Below, piece after piece: positions 25,483 to 35,686 of a stretch of 64,000 nucleotides of DNA. The DNA is from Pedobacter terrae (lineage in GTDB: Bacteria > Bacteroidota > Bacteroidia > Sphingobacteriales > Sphingobacteriaceae): positions 124,001-188,000 of the forward strand of contig NZ_FNCH01000003.1 in assembly GCF_900100705.1 (NCBI RefSeq), read 5' to 3'. The notes beneath the pieces were generated by a model. The model was not told the DNA's origin, made no database searches, and worked only from the letters and a program-made list of their open reading frames with translations. Every line of letters begins with the position of its first letter. The first letter of the stretch is position 1. The position numbers and the translations under genes were made by a program.

Positions 25483-25677
25483 CTATGGGTTTGTAGGTGG
25501 TTTTATAGGTGGCACATGACCTGTTTCGCCACCTGTATCATCACCTGGATCCCCTGTATCAGTAGGGTCGGTATCATTAGCGTTTACTACTGTACCACCG
25601 CTGTGGCCGCAATTATTATTTGTATTTGTAGGCGTTGCCAGGCCAAGTAATATGGCAATAAAAAGAGGTAAAAACAT
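25483..25677 (-). CDS. Small secreted Gly/Asp/Thr-rich protein
   Basis: 64 residues: a signal-like hydrophobic N-terminus (MFLPLFIAILLGLA), then a low-complexity mature part rich in Asn, Thr, Asp, Gly and Pro with a single Cys (NNNCGHSGG). No domain recognised. It is flanked by a strong terminator downstream and a heavily structured leader upstream. A short surface peptide or a signal read by the adjacent TPR kinase is possible (inference). Confidence 0.5.
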   Translation of the reverse strand: MFLPLFIAILLGLATPTNTNNNCGHSGGTVVNANDTDPTDTGDPGDDTGGETGHVPPIKPPTNP

Positions 25678-25715
25678 CTTGTCAAAATTTTAGAATTTGA
25701 AATACTGGGAGGGTA

Positions 25716-25838
25716 TCCGCGACCGTTCGCGGACCTTTCTCCGGGTTGTAAATCAGAAGGCCTTCTGAAAATTTTGGGAAGTTTTGAGTGTCTGTCGCGG
25801 GAGTTAGTAACTGCTTCCCAAACCGGCTATTCACAACC
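25716..25838. repeat. Compound inverted-repeat element
   Basis: Four inverted repeats in 123 bp: TCCGCGA/TCGCGGA (25716-25722, 25727-25733); a perfect palindrome TCAGAAGGCCTTCTGA (25753-25768); TTTGGGAAG/CTTCCCAAA (25773-25781, 25814-25822); and an outer GGTTGT/ACAACC (25744-25749, 25833-25838). It could be the structured leader of the small secreted gene or an insertion element. Confidence 0.7.
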
Positions 25839-25992
25839 GCGATTTCTACTCTTTTTATTAATCAGTTTTTTATTTTAGCTTTGATAATGAATCGCCACCT
25901 GTGCTGATCAACGATACAAATATGGGGGCTTCAAAAAGCTAATGGCCAGATAATTCCGGTTCTACACGAAATACTTTTTTAATTCTTTTGAA

Positions 25993-26037
25993 TTCTGGAA
26001 AACCGTAAAAATTCCAGAAATACCGTTTTTACTTTTA
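25993..26037 (+). promoter_or_regulatory. Regulon promoter 5 (2-TM protein gene)
   Basis: TTCTGG-AAAA-CCGTAA (25993-26008; left half degenerate), 21 bp, TACTTTTA (26030-26037; last base differs from the other four), then 18 nt to the ATG at 26056. Confidence 0.6.
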
Positions 26038-26055
26038 TGCTAAATTTTTTGAAAA

Positions 26056-27294
26056 ATGCCTGAAGATTATCAAGACTTAGTATTGGCTACCTATAGAAAG
26101 AAATGCGAAGAAAGAAAGCTCCATTTAAACCTATTAAAGCCAACTGTAGTAAAATTAAAAAAGGAATGCATTAAGAAGTATGATGCCAGTGATGAAGCTA
26201 AAGATGTGTTCTCAGACTTTTTTGATAAAGACAAGATGGATGATATCTCCTTGATTTTATCAAAAGCTGATCCTGGTGATTTTAGACCGCTACTAAATCA
26301 TATAAATGGTGCAACAAAAAGAACTGATGAAAGGAATAGTGAACTTTTAGCATGGTTAATAGATTTTCAGCCTAGGCCAAGTACAACTTATTATAAAAGT
26401 TTTGATAAAGATAAGGCATCAGATATAGTAGAAGTTATTGATACACCTGATGTTAAAATTGATGAAACACTTACGGCGATAACAGGTGGAAACAATGACG
26501 ATAATAAGAATCTCGAAAATGAAAAAATAAGTAAAGACGAAAGAGAAAATAAACAGGACGACAGAATTGAAGAAGTAAAGGAACCAAAAGTCAAACCGAC
26601 TACACCGCCCATTGTTGTTATTCCTATAAAAACTGGTGACGTCAAAATAAATGGAGGTAATACTGAGCCACCTCCCACAATTCCTAAAAAACCTGAATAT
26701 GTGCCCCACTTCTCTCCCCACTACATCACCATTTCCTGTATCATTTTACTATTCGTTGGCACCACTTCTTTTGCTGTTTGGGAACGTCGTGCTATAACAG
26801 TCAGGGCGGCCCAATCAGATGAAAAATTTATGTACTGGGATGAAGATCACTACGAACCCATTAAAAATGAAAAACAAAATGTTGGTTCAGCAATAATTCC
26901 ATTAAACGTTCAAACGTTAACGCATCAAAGAAAAATTAATTTGCCTGATACGCTAACCAGTTATTCAATTGGAAAAGTGTGGTATAAAGGCCATGGAAAG
27001 GATCATGAGTTTTTTACCGCTAGCGGTCCTTATCCTCAGGATTTACAACGAGTGTTGAAACCACTTACCAACAATATTTTAACCAAGCATACTTCTAATT
27101 ACAGGTATATGCTTACCCGTTTAGTATGGTTTATATGTGCAGCTTTTTTTATAGGTCTCTGTGGTTTTGCAGTGAGTAAGATAAATAAAGTTGATAAATC
27201 GAAAGAAGAAAAGGATCCAGAGATAAATTTAGCACCAGAAATTACTCATGATGTGAACGGAACTGAATCCCCGCAATACATTATGCCAGCTTGA
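26056..27294 (+). CDS. Two-TM protein with N-terminal helical domain
   Basis: 412 residues, family not recognised. Residues 1-110 form a compact, charged helical domain ending in LLAWLIDFQPRP. An acidic and Pro-rich linker runs to about 222. Membrane helix 1 is at about 223-242 (TISCIILLFVGTTSFAVW), an extracytoplasmic region with aromatic residues at 243-350, and membrane helix 2 at about 354-374. The tail is polar. The N-terminal domain looks like a cytosolic interaction module. AT-rich like the kinase gene. Behind regulon promoter 5, so it belongs with the island. Confidence 0.6.
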   Translation: MPEDYQDLVLATYRKKCEERKLHLNLLKPTVVKLKKECIKKYDASDEAKDVFSDFFDKDKMDDISLILSKADPGDFRPLLNHINGATKRTDERNSELLAWLIDFQPRPSTTYYKSFDKDKASDIVEVIDTPDVKIDETLTAITGGNNDDNKNLENEKISKDERENKQDDRIEEVKEPKVKPTTPPIVVIPIKTGDVKINGGNTEPPPTIPKKPEYVPHFSPHYITISCIILLFVGTTSFAVWERRAITVRAAQSDEKFMYWDEDHYEPIKNEKQNVGSAIIPLNVQTLTHQRKINLPDTLTSYSIGKVWYKGHGKDHEFFTASGPYPQDLQRVLKPLTNNILTKHTSNYRYMLTRLVWFICAAFFIGLCGFAVSKINKVDKSKEEKDPEINLAPEITHDVNGTESPQYIMPA

Positions 27295-28007
27295 TCCGGC
27301 AACTATTTGATGGGAACTAAAAAGTGCTCGTCGGAGATACTGCTGATGCAGCAATGGGTTGTTAGCATAGGATCCCACGCCTGCGCGGGGATGACGGCTT
27401 TTTTATTAAAGTCTGTTAATTGGAAGCAGTTTAAGGGCTATGCAAATTAATTTAAGCGCCAGGCCTTTGGCGATTAACATCAAGCATAAAATCTATGTGT
27501 TCTCTGGGTCTTTTTTCTTTGTGGGCCCGATGGTAAAAAACGCAAGTAAGTCCGAAAACCGAGCTACAAAGCGAAGGTATCCCTCCATGCAATCTGTCCT
27601 CCTGAGGGATAATTTATTGTATAAAAATCAATATGATTGACGTACAATTGTTTTCTTTTAGTCCTACGGCGCAGTCTTGCCTCGGCTCACCGCCGCCGAA
27701 GGGCTCTTACTTTTTGGCATCAAAAAGTAACAAAAAATGCCGGCTGAAAATTTTTCTTTTAAAGCTAGTAGTAGGGCTTGGTCAGTGCAGTCCGAAAAAT
27801 TTATTAGGCCGGTTTTAAGTAGAACGGTGATGCGGTGCTATGGCCTAGCTGCACGGAAATGCATGATGTAATAATCCTCTCATTAATAGGCAATTATAAA
27901 TTAACGTCAATGGTAACGGAGTCGAATGAGCTATCAAGGATGGACGACGGGCGGTTGGCGTATCGCCGCAATTAACCAGTTAACCCGATGACTAGTGAAC
28001 AAATAAA
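27295..28007. other. Gene-free region with interspersed repeats
   Basis: Contains a palindromic-repeat fragment near 27350-27392 (GGATCCCACGCCTGCGCGG followed by GATGACGG) and the hairpin module at about 27661-27745. No credible gene: the short frames here lack start signals and protein-like composition. Confidence 0.5.
27708..27730. repeat. Perfect hairpin in an interspersed module
   Basis: TTACTTTTTG and CAAAAAGTAA are perfect 10-bp inverted arms around a 3-nt centre, inside a GC-rich then AT-rich module of a kind common between Bacteroidota genes. Confidence 0.55.
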
Positions 28008-29036
28008 CTAAACCAATCCTCCTGTTAAACTATAAACCTGTCCTGTGTAGATTCCTTCCAATAATTGCACTGCCATTTTGCTCCGTTGCCCGGTTTGGCA
28101 ATAACATACTATTTTTTTGTTTTTTGGAATAGCGTCGAGCGAATTATTCAATTCGTATAAGGATATATTTACCCCACCAAGGTTGTTTTCTTCATGTTCG
28201 TAATCTTCCCGTACATCGATCAGGAAAACTTCATCTTTGTGAGCCAAAAGCCATTGGGCTAAAGTAGCTTGATCAATTTCCTTTATTGCTTTAGTTTCGG
28301 ATTTAATTGTTGGGGTTTGCTTTTCTGAAGTAATTTTAAATACGGATACATTATTATTTAAAGCATCGATAGTCATCAATTTGCCTGATAAAGTTTCGCC
28401 GATGTTGCAGATTAGTTTAACGGCTTCGTTGGCCATGTATAATCCGATAATTCCGGGCAAAATGCCGATTACCCCACCCGCTGCACAGGTCATGCTTTCT
28501 GCTGGTGGTGCCGGGTAAAGGTCTCTGTAATTTGTGCCGCCTTGATGATTAAATACCGCAACCTGGCCTTCAAAACCCAAAATAGAGCCAAAAATGAGTG
28601 TTATACCTAAACTTACACAGGTATCATTCACCAGGTATCGCGTACTAAAGTTATCAGAACAATCTATGATTAGGTCATATTCCTGACAGATAGCTATGGC
28701 ATTAGCTGGCGTAAAACGTTCGTAATAAACCGTAAAATTGACGTGGGGATTGAGCAATGCAAGTTTTGCACTCGCTACCTTTGCCTTTGGTTGGCCAATA
28801 TCGTTGTGGTTGTATAAAATCTGACGCTGCAGGTTGCTTAACTCCACCACATCATCATCTACAATGCCAATTGTTCCGGCCCCTGCTGCAGCCAGATATT
28901 GCAATACGGGACAGCCCAGGCCACCCGCACCAATAACCAGTACCCGTGCTACTTTCAGTTTTTCCTGTCCCTCCGGGCCCAGTTCGGGCAGTATCATTTG
29001 CCGGTTGTAGCGGTTTAATTCTGCTCTGGTTAACAT
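28008..29036 (-). CDS. thiF: ThiF-type adenylyltransferase fused to rhodanese
   Basis: 342 residues from the ATG at 29036, which overlaps the thiH stop by 7 bases; the longer frame to 29063 is not needed. Residues 1-235 are the ThiF/MoeB adenylating fold: VLVIGAGGLGCPVLQYL (nucleotide loop), DDDVVELSNLQRQ, and D in IIDCSDNFSTR. The catalytic Cys region is ESMTCAAGG. The zinc-binding CxxC pairs of ThiF/MoeB are absent (YRDLYP where RCL is usual). A C-terminal rhodanese domain (about 255-342) has the active loop CQTGQRS. It should activate ThiS by adenylation and pass sulfur from its own rhodanese. Last gene of the thi operon. Confidence 0.85.
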   Translation of the reverse strand: MLTRAELNRYNRQMILPELGPEGQEKLKVARVLVIGAGGLGCPVLQYLAAAGAGTIGIVDDDVVELSNLQRQILYNHNDIGQPKAKVASAKLALLNPHVNFTVYYERFTPANAIAICQEYDLIIDCSDNFSTRYLVNDTCVSLGITLIFGSILGFEGQVAVFNHQGGTNYRDLYPAPPAESMTCAAGGVIGILPGIIGLYMANEAVKLICNIGETLSGKLMTIDALNNNVSVFKITSEKQTPTIKSETKAIKEIDQATLAQWLLAHKDEVFLIDVREDYEHEENNLGGVNISLYELNNSLDAIPKNKKIVCYCQTGQRSKMAVQLLEGIYTGQVYSLTGGLV

Positions 29037-30157
29037 GATTGGTGGATTAAACTCCTGTCCCAATCTTTCCAGATGGGTTCGTAACCTTGTTTACTGATCA
29101 TGGCGGCAATTTCCTGTGGCGAACGTTCATCAGATATTTCGAATTGCTCCAAAGATTGTGGTGCTACTTCGTAACCGCCCGGATTGGTTTTAGAGCCCGC
29201 ACTAATCGCTGTGATCCCCAGTTTAATAATATGGTTCCTAAAGGTTTCTGTTTCACGGGTAGAGATAGACAGCTCCACTTCGCTATTAAATAAACGGTAA
29301 GCACAGATGAGTTGTACCAATTCTTTATCATTCATCACCACTTTAGGTTCCAAACCGCCACTAAAAGGGCGTAACCTCGGGAAGGAGATACTGAATTTAC
29401 TCTGCCAATACTGTTTTTCCAGGTAAGATAGATGTAGGGCCGTAAAAAAAGAATCAGTTCTCCAGTCTTCCAGTCCGATGAGTACGCCAAGCCCCATTTT
29501 ATGGATCCCAGCCTGCCCCAACCGGTCGGGAGTTTCTAAGCGGTATAAAAAGTTGGCTTTTTTGCCTTTCGGGTGGTGTTTGCGGTAATCGTCCTGATGG
29601 TAGGTTTCCTGGTAAACGAGCACCGTATTTAAGCCACGTGGAATAAGTGTTCCATAATCTTCCACATCTAACGGCTGTACCTCCATGGCTATATGGGCAA
29701 AATGCGGACTGATCAGGTCCAGTACTTTTTTAAAATAATCGGTATGTACTGTTTGATTGGCTTCGCCTGTTACCAATAGCACGTGCTCATAACCCATGCC
29801 TTTAATTACGGCAACCTCCTGCATAATTTCCATTGGGTTGAGCGTTCTGCGCCGCACTTTATTATCGTAACTGAAGCCACAATAGGTACAGATATTATTA
29901 CACTCATTAGAAAGATAAAGCGGAATATACATTTGGATGGTCCGGCCAAACCGGTCTAAGGTTAAGCGCTGGCTAATCTGTGCCATATCTTCGAGATAGG
30001 GCAATGCCGCTGGAGAAATTAATGCTTTAAAATCTTCCAGCGTTCGTTGCTGGTTGTTTAAAGCCCTTTCTACATCGGTGGCGGTTTTATCATAAATACT
30101 GGCTTTGGTATCATCCCAGTTGTAAGATTCGAATACCTGGTTAAAACTCTTCATCAA
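29030..30157 (-). CDS. thiH: 2-iminoacetate synthase ThiH
   Basis: 375 residues, the normal length. Radical SAM enzyme: the iron-sulfur motif [10 protein letters not shown] (CxxxCxxC) lies at about 86-95. It splits tyrosine to give dehydroglycine for thiazole formation. [12 protein letters not shown] and the C-terminal [11 protein letters not shown] fit ThiH. It overlaps thiG by 17 bp. Use of ThiH rather than a glycine oxidase (ThiO) points to the anaerobe-type thiazole route, common in Bacteroidota. Confidence 0.92.
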   Translation of the reverse strand: MMKSFNQVFESYNWDDTKASIYDKTATDVERALNNQQRTLEDFKALISPAALPYLEDMAQISQRLTLDRFGRTIQMYIPLYLSNECNNICTYCGFSYDNKVRRRTLNPMEIMQEVAVIKGMGYEHVLLVTGEANQTVHTDYFKKVLDLISPHFAHIAMEVQPLDVEDYGTLIPRGLNTVLVYQETYHQDDYRKHHPKGKKANFLYRLETPDRLGQAGIHKMGLGVLIGLEDWRTDSFFTALHLSYLEKQYWQSKFSISFPRLRPFSGGLEPKVVMNDKELVQLICAYRLFNSEVELSISTRETETFRNHIIKLGITAISAGSKTNPGGYEVAPQSLEQFEISDERSPQEIAAMISKQGYEPIWKDWDRSLIHQSC

Positions 30158-30911
30158 GAAATGTAGTTAGTGGACTGCTTGCCGCAGCATATTGTGTTTG
30201 CGTGCCTAATTTAGACTCGAAAGCCATTCTACCGGCTTCAACAGCCAGTTTAAAAGCAATAGCCATATTGGTTGGATCTTTAGCAATGGCAATCGCAGTA
30301 TTCACCAAAACGGCATCGGCGCCTATTTCCATGGCTTTGGCCGCATCAGATGGTGCACCAATACCTGCATCAATAATCACAGGTACCTTGCTCTGGCTGA
30401 TGATAATCTCTAAAAAATCGATGGTTCTTAAACCTTTATTACTGCCAATAGGCGATCCTAATGGCATTACTGCTGCGGTTCCCACATCTTCTAAGCGTTT
30501 GCATAAAACGGGGTCGGCATGGATGTAAGGCAATACTACAAAACCAAGTTTAACCAGTTCTGCTGTTGCTTTTAACGTTTCGATCGGATCAGGCATCAGA
30601 TATTTTGGGTCTGGATGGATTTCGAGCTTGATCCAGTTGGTTTCTAGCGCTTCGCGTGCCAGCTGAGCGGCAAAAACAGCCTCTTTTGCATTACGCACTC
30701 CTGATGTATTGGGCAATAAGTTAATATGCGGATGTTTAAGGTGCTGGAGGATATCATCATCCTTGCCTTTTAAATCCACCCGTTTAAGGGCTACGGTTAC
30801 AAGTTCGGAGGCCGAGGCAATTAAAGCATTTTCCATTTCTATGGCCGAAGAAAATTTTCCTGTCCCGGTAAAAAGGCGTGAGCTAAAGGTTTGATCTGCT
30901 ATGGTTAACAT
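30141..30911 (-). CDS. thiG: Thiazole synthase ThiG
   Basis: 256 residues, full length, TIM barrel. The Schiff-base lysine is K95 in [27 protein letters not shown] and AVLVNTAIA are the phosphate-binding end of the barrel. It joins deoxyxylulose phosphate, dehydroglycine and ThiS thiocarboxylate into the thiazole phosphate. It lies 11 bp after thiE and overlaps thiH. Confidence 0.93.
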   Translation of the reverse strand: MLTIADQTFSSRLFTGTGKFSSAIEMENALIASASELVTVALKRVDLKGKDDDILQHLKHPHINLLPNTSGVRNAKEAVFAAQLAREALETNWIKLEIHPDPKYLMPDPIETLKATAELVKLGFVVLPYIHADPVLCKRLEDVGTAAVMPLGSPIGSNKGLRTIDFLEIIISQSKVPVIIDAGIGAPSDAAKAMEIGADAVLVNTAIAIAKDPTNMAIAFKLAVEAGRMAFESKLGTQTQYAAASSPLTTFLDEEF

Positions 30912-30922
30912 ATCTGTAGTTT

Positions 30923-31558
30923 TTAAATCGAATGAATACTGAATTTGCTGCTGATTTCTTCCAGAACAGCAGCCGTTTGCGTTTGGTTGGTGAGTGCTGC
31001 CGAAAGGGCAATTCCGTAAATTCCGGTTTCAAGGATAGCCGGAATATCAGCTGCTTCGATACCGCCAATGGCGATAATGGGGATACTGATTCCAGCTTTT
31101 TTTACTTTTTCCATCAACTGTTGGTAACCTTCCAAACCTACAATGGGACTTAGGTTTTCTTTGGTTCTGGTAAACCGGAAAGGGCCAAGGCCAACGTAAT
31201 CTGCTCCTTCGGCTACCCTTTGCCGGATATGTTCGAAAGTATTCGCGGTACCGCCGATGATCTGGTGTTTGCCGATAATTTTTCTGGCTTCGGGAACAGG
31301 CATATCCTGCAGGCCCAGGTGTACACCATAACTATTTACGGCTTTTGCCAGGTGCGGATAATCATTGATGATCAGTTTGGCACCATAACTTTGGCATAAG
31401 GCCTGTGCTGCTTTTGCAAAAGGCAGGATCTCGGCTTCGGCCTGGTGTTTGATGCGGAGCTGGATCCACTTTCCACCAGCTTGTAATACCGCTTCAATGC
31501 CATCGATATGTGTACCTGTTTTAGGGGCTTGCGAGATATATTGTAGGGACGCTATCAT
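30923..31558 (-). CDS. thiE: Thiamine-phosphate synthase ThiE
   Basis: 211 residues. This is the canonical member among three ThiE-like proteins in the window: the pyrophosphate-binding motif is Q33-L-R35-I-K37, then [39 protein letters not shown] and [11 protein letters not shown]. It couples HMP diphosphate and thiazole phosphate to thiamine phosphate. Lies between the divergent ThiE-like gene and thiG with short gaps (22 and 11 bp). Confidence 0.92.
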   Translation of the reverse strand: MIASLQYISQAPKTGTHIDGIEAVLQAGGKWIQLRIKHQAEAEILPFAKAAQALCQSYGAKLIINDYPHLAKAVNSYGVHLGLQDMPVPEARKIIGKHQIIGGTANTFEHIRQRVAEGADYVGLGPFRFTRTKENLSPIVGLEGYQQLMEKVKKAGISIPIIAIGGIEAADIPAILETGIYGIALSAALTNQTQTAAVLEEISSKFSIHSI

Positions 31559-31580
31559 AGGGTTGGAGTTAAGTTAGGGG

Positions 31581-32174
31581 TTAAGCCTGGCATTTGGCCC
31601 GGGCTTTTTTAAAAATAGAAAGCGCCTGTGAAGGATCGCTCCAGATGCTGCCCAATAGTGCAACACCATCGAAATTCATTTCGTTAACCTGATCAATTTC
31701 AGTTAAACCGATGCCGCCAAGGGCAATAATTTTTGGCATGCCTTGTTGTTTTTCCAGGCGGAAGTTAGGTGGAACGACGCCTCGATAACCGGGTTTAGAA
31801 AAGCTATTAAATACCGGGCCAAAGAAACTGTAATCATATTGATGAATCTGTTGCAGATCTGCCAGGTGATGAAGAGAAGTGCTCAAAATCTTATCCGCTG
31901 GCCATATGTCCTTATCTCTTTCTTTTCTGAAACTTTCGGTATGGTGGATTCTTTTCATATGGTAATCGTTAGCCAATACATGGAAATGGTGTAAGGCAAT
32001 ACGTGGATGGTATTCGGGTAAAATACCATCCATAAATTTACGGTGTGTAGCCTCATCTTCCGTTGGTTTCCGCAAATGGAAAACGCTTAAGCCAGCTTCG
32101 AAAAGCTGGTTAACGAGATGGCATTCTTCTTTAAAAAAGGTGGGCCTGGCAATCACAATCAGTTCCATAATCAC
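31581..32174 (-). CDS. Divergent ThiE/TenI-like protein
   Basis: 197 residues. Barrel landmarks of the ThiE/TenI family are present: FHLRKP (where ThiE has QLRxK; Gln is replaced by His), VLANDYH, YSFFGPVFNSFSKPGY, ALGGIGLTEI and GVALLGSIW. It could be a TenI-type thiazole tautomerase or an accessory thiamine phosphate synthase. The gene abuts thiC without a gap and precedes canonical thiE by 22 bp, so both act in one operon. Confidence 0.75.
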   Translation of the reverse strand: MIMELIVIARPTFFKEECHLVNQLFEAGLSVFHLRKPTEDEATHRKFMDGILPEYHPRIALHHFHVLANDYHMKRIHHTESFRKERDKDIWPADKILSTSLHHLADLQQIHQYDYSFFGPVFNSFSKPGYRGVVPPNFRLEKQQGMPKIIALGGIGLTEIDQVNEMNFDGVALLGSIWSDPSQALSIFKKARAKCQA

Positions 32175-34191
<2,017 letters not shown>

Positions 34192-34395
34192 TTACCCTCC
34201 TTGAGTGGCCTTGATGAGTATAACCTGATCTCCCGGCTTTAGCGCATATGTATCCCAGATAGATTTGGAAACGATGGTTTGGTTAACCGCTATGGCCAGG
34301 CCGTTTGTTTCTGTTGAAATGACAACGGTCAACATCTGTTCGATAGAACACGATTCGTTAAGTTGGTAGTTTTGATTGTTTATAGTGACTTCCAT
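34192..34395 (-). CDS. thiS: Sulfur carrier protein ThiS
   Basis: 67 residues from the ATG at 34395 (an earlier ATG at 34509 falls inside the riboswitch). Ubiquitin-like fold ending in the diagnostic ATQGG, whose terminal Gly-Gly is adenylated by ThiF and converted to a thiocarboxylate. Internal marks: MEVTINNQ, IAVNQTIVSKSIW and GDQVILI. First gene of the thi operon. Confidence 0.93.
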   Translation of the reverse strand: MEVTINNQNYQLNESCSIEQMLTVVISTETNGLAIAVNQTIVSKSIWDTYALKPGDQVILIKATQGG

Positions 34396-34471
34396 ATTTA
34401 AAAAAGTTGGAAAAACTATAGAGATTGCCCCAAAATGGAGATCGAAAAGACAGCAATATGATATTGCTTTC

Positions 34472-34543
34472 ACTTTTCCCTTCGGCAGTACTAACTGCAT
34501 CAGGTTCAAAGGGTATTTCTCAGCACGTAGGCACCCCTAAAGT
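34472..34543 (-). promoter_or_regulatory. TPP riboswitch controlling the thi operon
   Basis: On the minus strand: GGGGTGCC, CTGAGA, ATACCC, a 4-nt junction, AACCTGATG and CGAAGGGAA, all conserved THI-box elements in order, with normal spacing. An AGCAATAT/ATATTGCT hairpin followed by T residues (about 34470-34450) could be the expression platform. Lies 77 nt before thiS. Confidence 0.93.
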
Positions 34544-34640
34544 TTTTTGTAAATATATGCGATTAAAGTTTTAATGCAAATAAATTTATATAGATAAAAT
34601 CTATTGATTAAAATTTACATATAGAACTACCTTATCGACT

Positions 34641-34724
34641 CGTCATCTCGACTAGAACGTAGTGGAATGGAGAGAACTACGTAGGCAGATTTCTCGACTG
34701 CGTTGCACTCCGCTCGAAATGACG
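34641..34724. repeat. Interspersed palindromic repeat copy
   Basis: Starts CGTCATCTCGACTAGAACG and ends CTCCGCTCGAAATGACG; the two ends are imperfect inverted complements around an AGATTTCTCG core. Lies in the 34544-34916 gap, which otherwise holds nothing recognised. Confidence 0.65.
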
Positions 34725-34916
34725 ACACTCTTCCCTAACTCCCGATCAGATTAACTCATCAATCCACACCAACGCTTTTCGCAAAACACAAAAATTCACT
34801 ACCTTTGCATCATCACCAAAACACCTAATCCATGTAAGATTCATTTCTTTCCAAAAAATAGATAACCGGCATCTCGTTTCCGTTGCTGCAATTATTTACC
34901 AATAAAAAAGAAATTT

Positions 34917-35635
34917 ATGCTTAATCTACAAGGGCTGGGCTTTAGCCATACTAATGGCGATTTACTGTTTTCAGATTTAAATCTCACCATCAACAAATAC
35001 GAAAAAATTGCACTCATTGGCCATAATGGAACAGGAAAATCAACACTTTTAAAAATTTTGGCAGGTAAACTATTACCAACTTTCGGGCATGTTAAAACCG
35101 AATCGGTACCTTGTTTTGTGCCGCAGCTTTTTGGCCAGTTTAATGAATTTACTGTTGCACAGGCACTTCATGTTGAAGATAAACTTAGGCGCTGAGCCAA
35201 ATCCTCAATGGAGAAGTAACCGACGAAAATATGACTAAGCTTAATGAAGACTGGACCATTGAAGAACGCTGTGCGGAAGCTTTAAGCCATTAGCGATTGG
35301 AAAATTTAGACATCAACCAAAAAATGGACAGCTTAAGCGGCGGACAAAAAACAAGTGTATTTTTAGCTGGCATTGCCATCCACCGTCCCGATATTGTTTT
35401 GCTTGATGAACCGACCAATCATTTAGATCTGGAAGGCAGAATCCTCTGTTCGTTAACCATCAGCAACCAATCGCCTGATCTGATTGTATTGGATGAACCG
35501 ACCAATAACCTCGATATCCAGAATATAGAAATTTTAACTGCAGCCATTAACGAATACAAGGGAACGCTTCTGGTGATAGCACACGATGAATATTTTCTTG
35601 ACGATATACACGTAGAACATGCCATTCATCTTTAA
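34917..35635 (+). pseudogene. Decayed ABC-F family ATPase gene
   Basis: An N-terminal half-domain with Walker A (GHNGTGKST) runs to 35195, where a frameshift near 35188 interrupts it. The lost frame continues as ALSQILNGEVTDENMTK, then hits TAG at 35291 where Trp is expected (SHWRL). The frame from 35297 has the signature LSGGQKT and Walker B LLDEPTNHLDLEGR, then jumps straight into a second Walker B (IVLDEPTNNLD) and the switch His (IAHDEYF). A large internal deletion has therefore fused the first ABC domain to the end of the second. Three lesions make it a pseudogene. Confidence 0.88.
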
Positions 35636-35686
35636 AATAAATATATAGCCTTATCTTCGTCTCCGATTATTAAAACCAGTACACCT

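Noticed and set aside
25483..25677. Lanthipeptide or other RiPP precursor
   Set aside because: The N-terminus is a signal peptide rather than a leader, there is a single Cys, and no modification enzyme is nearby.
34917..35635. Two separate functional ABC ATPase genes
   Set aside because: The pieces are consecutive parts of one ABC-F protein in shifted frames with a nonsense codon and an internal deletion.
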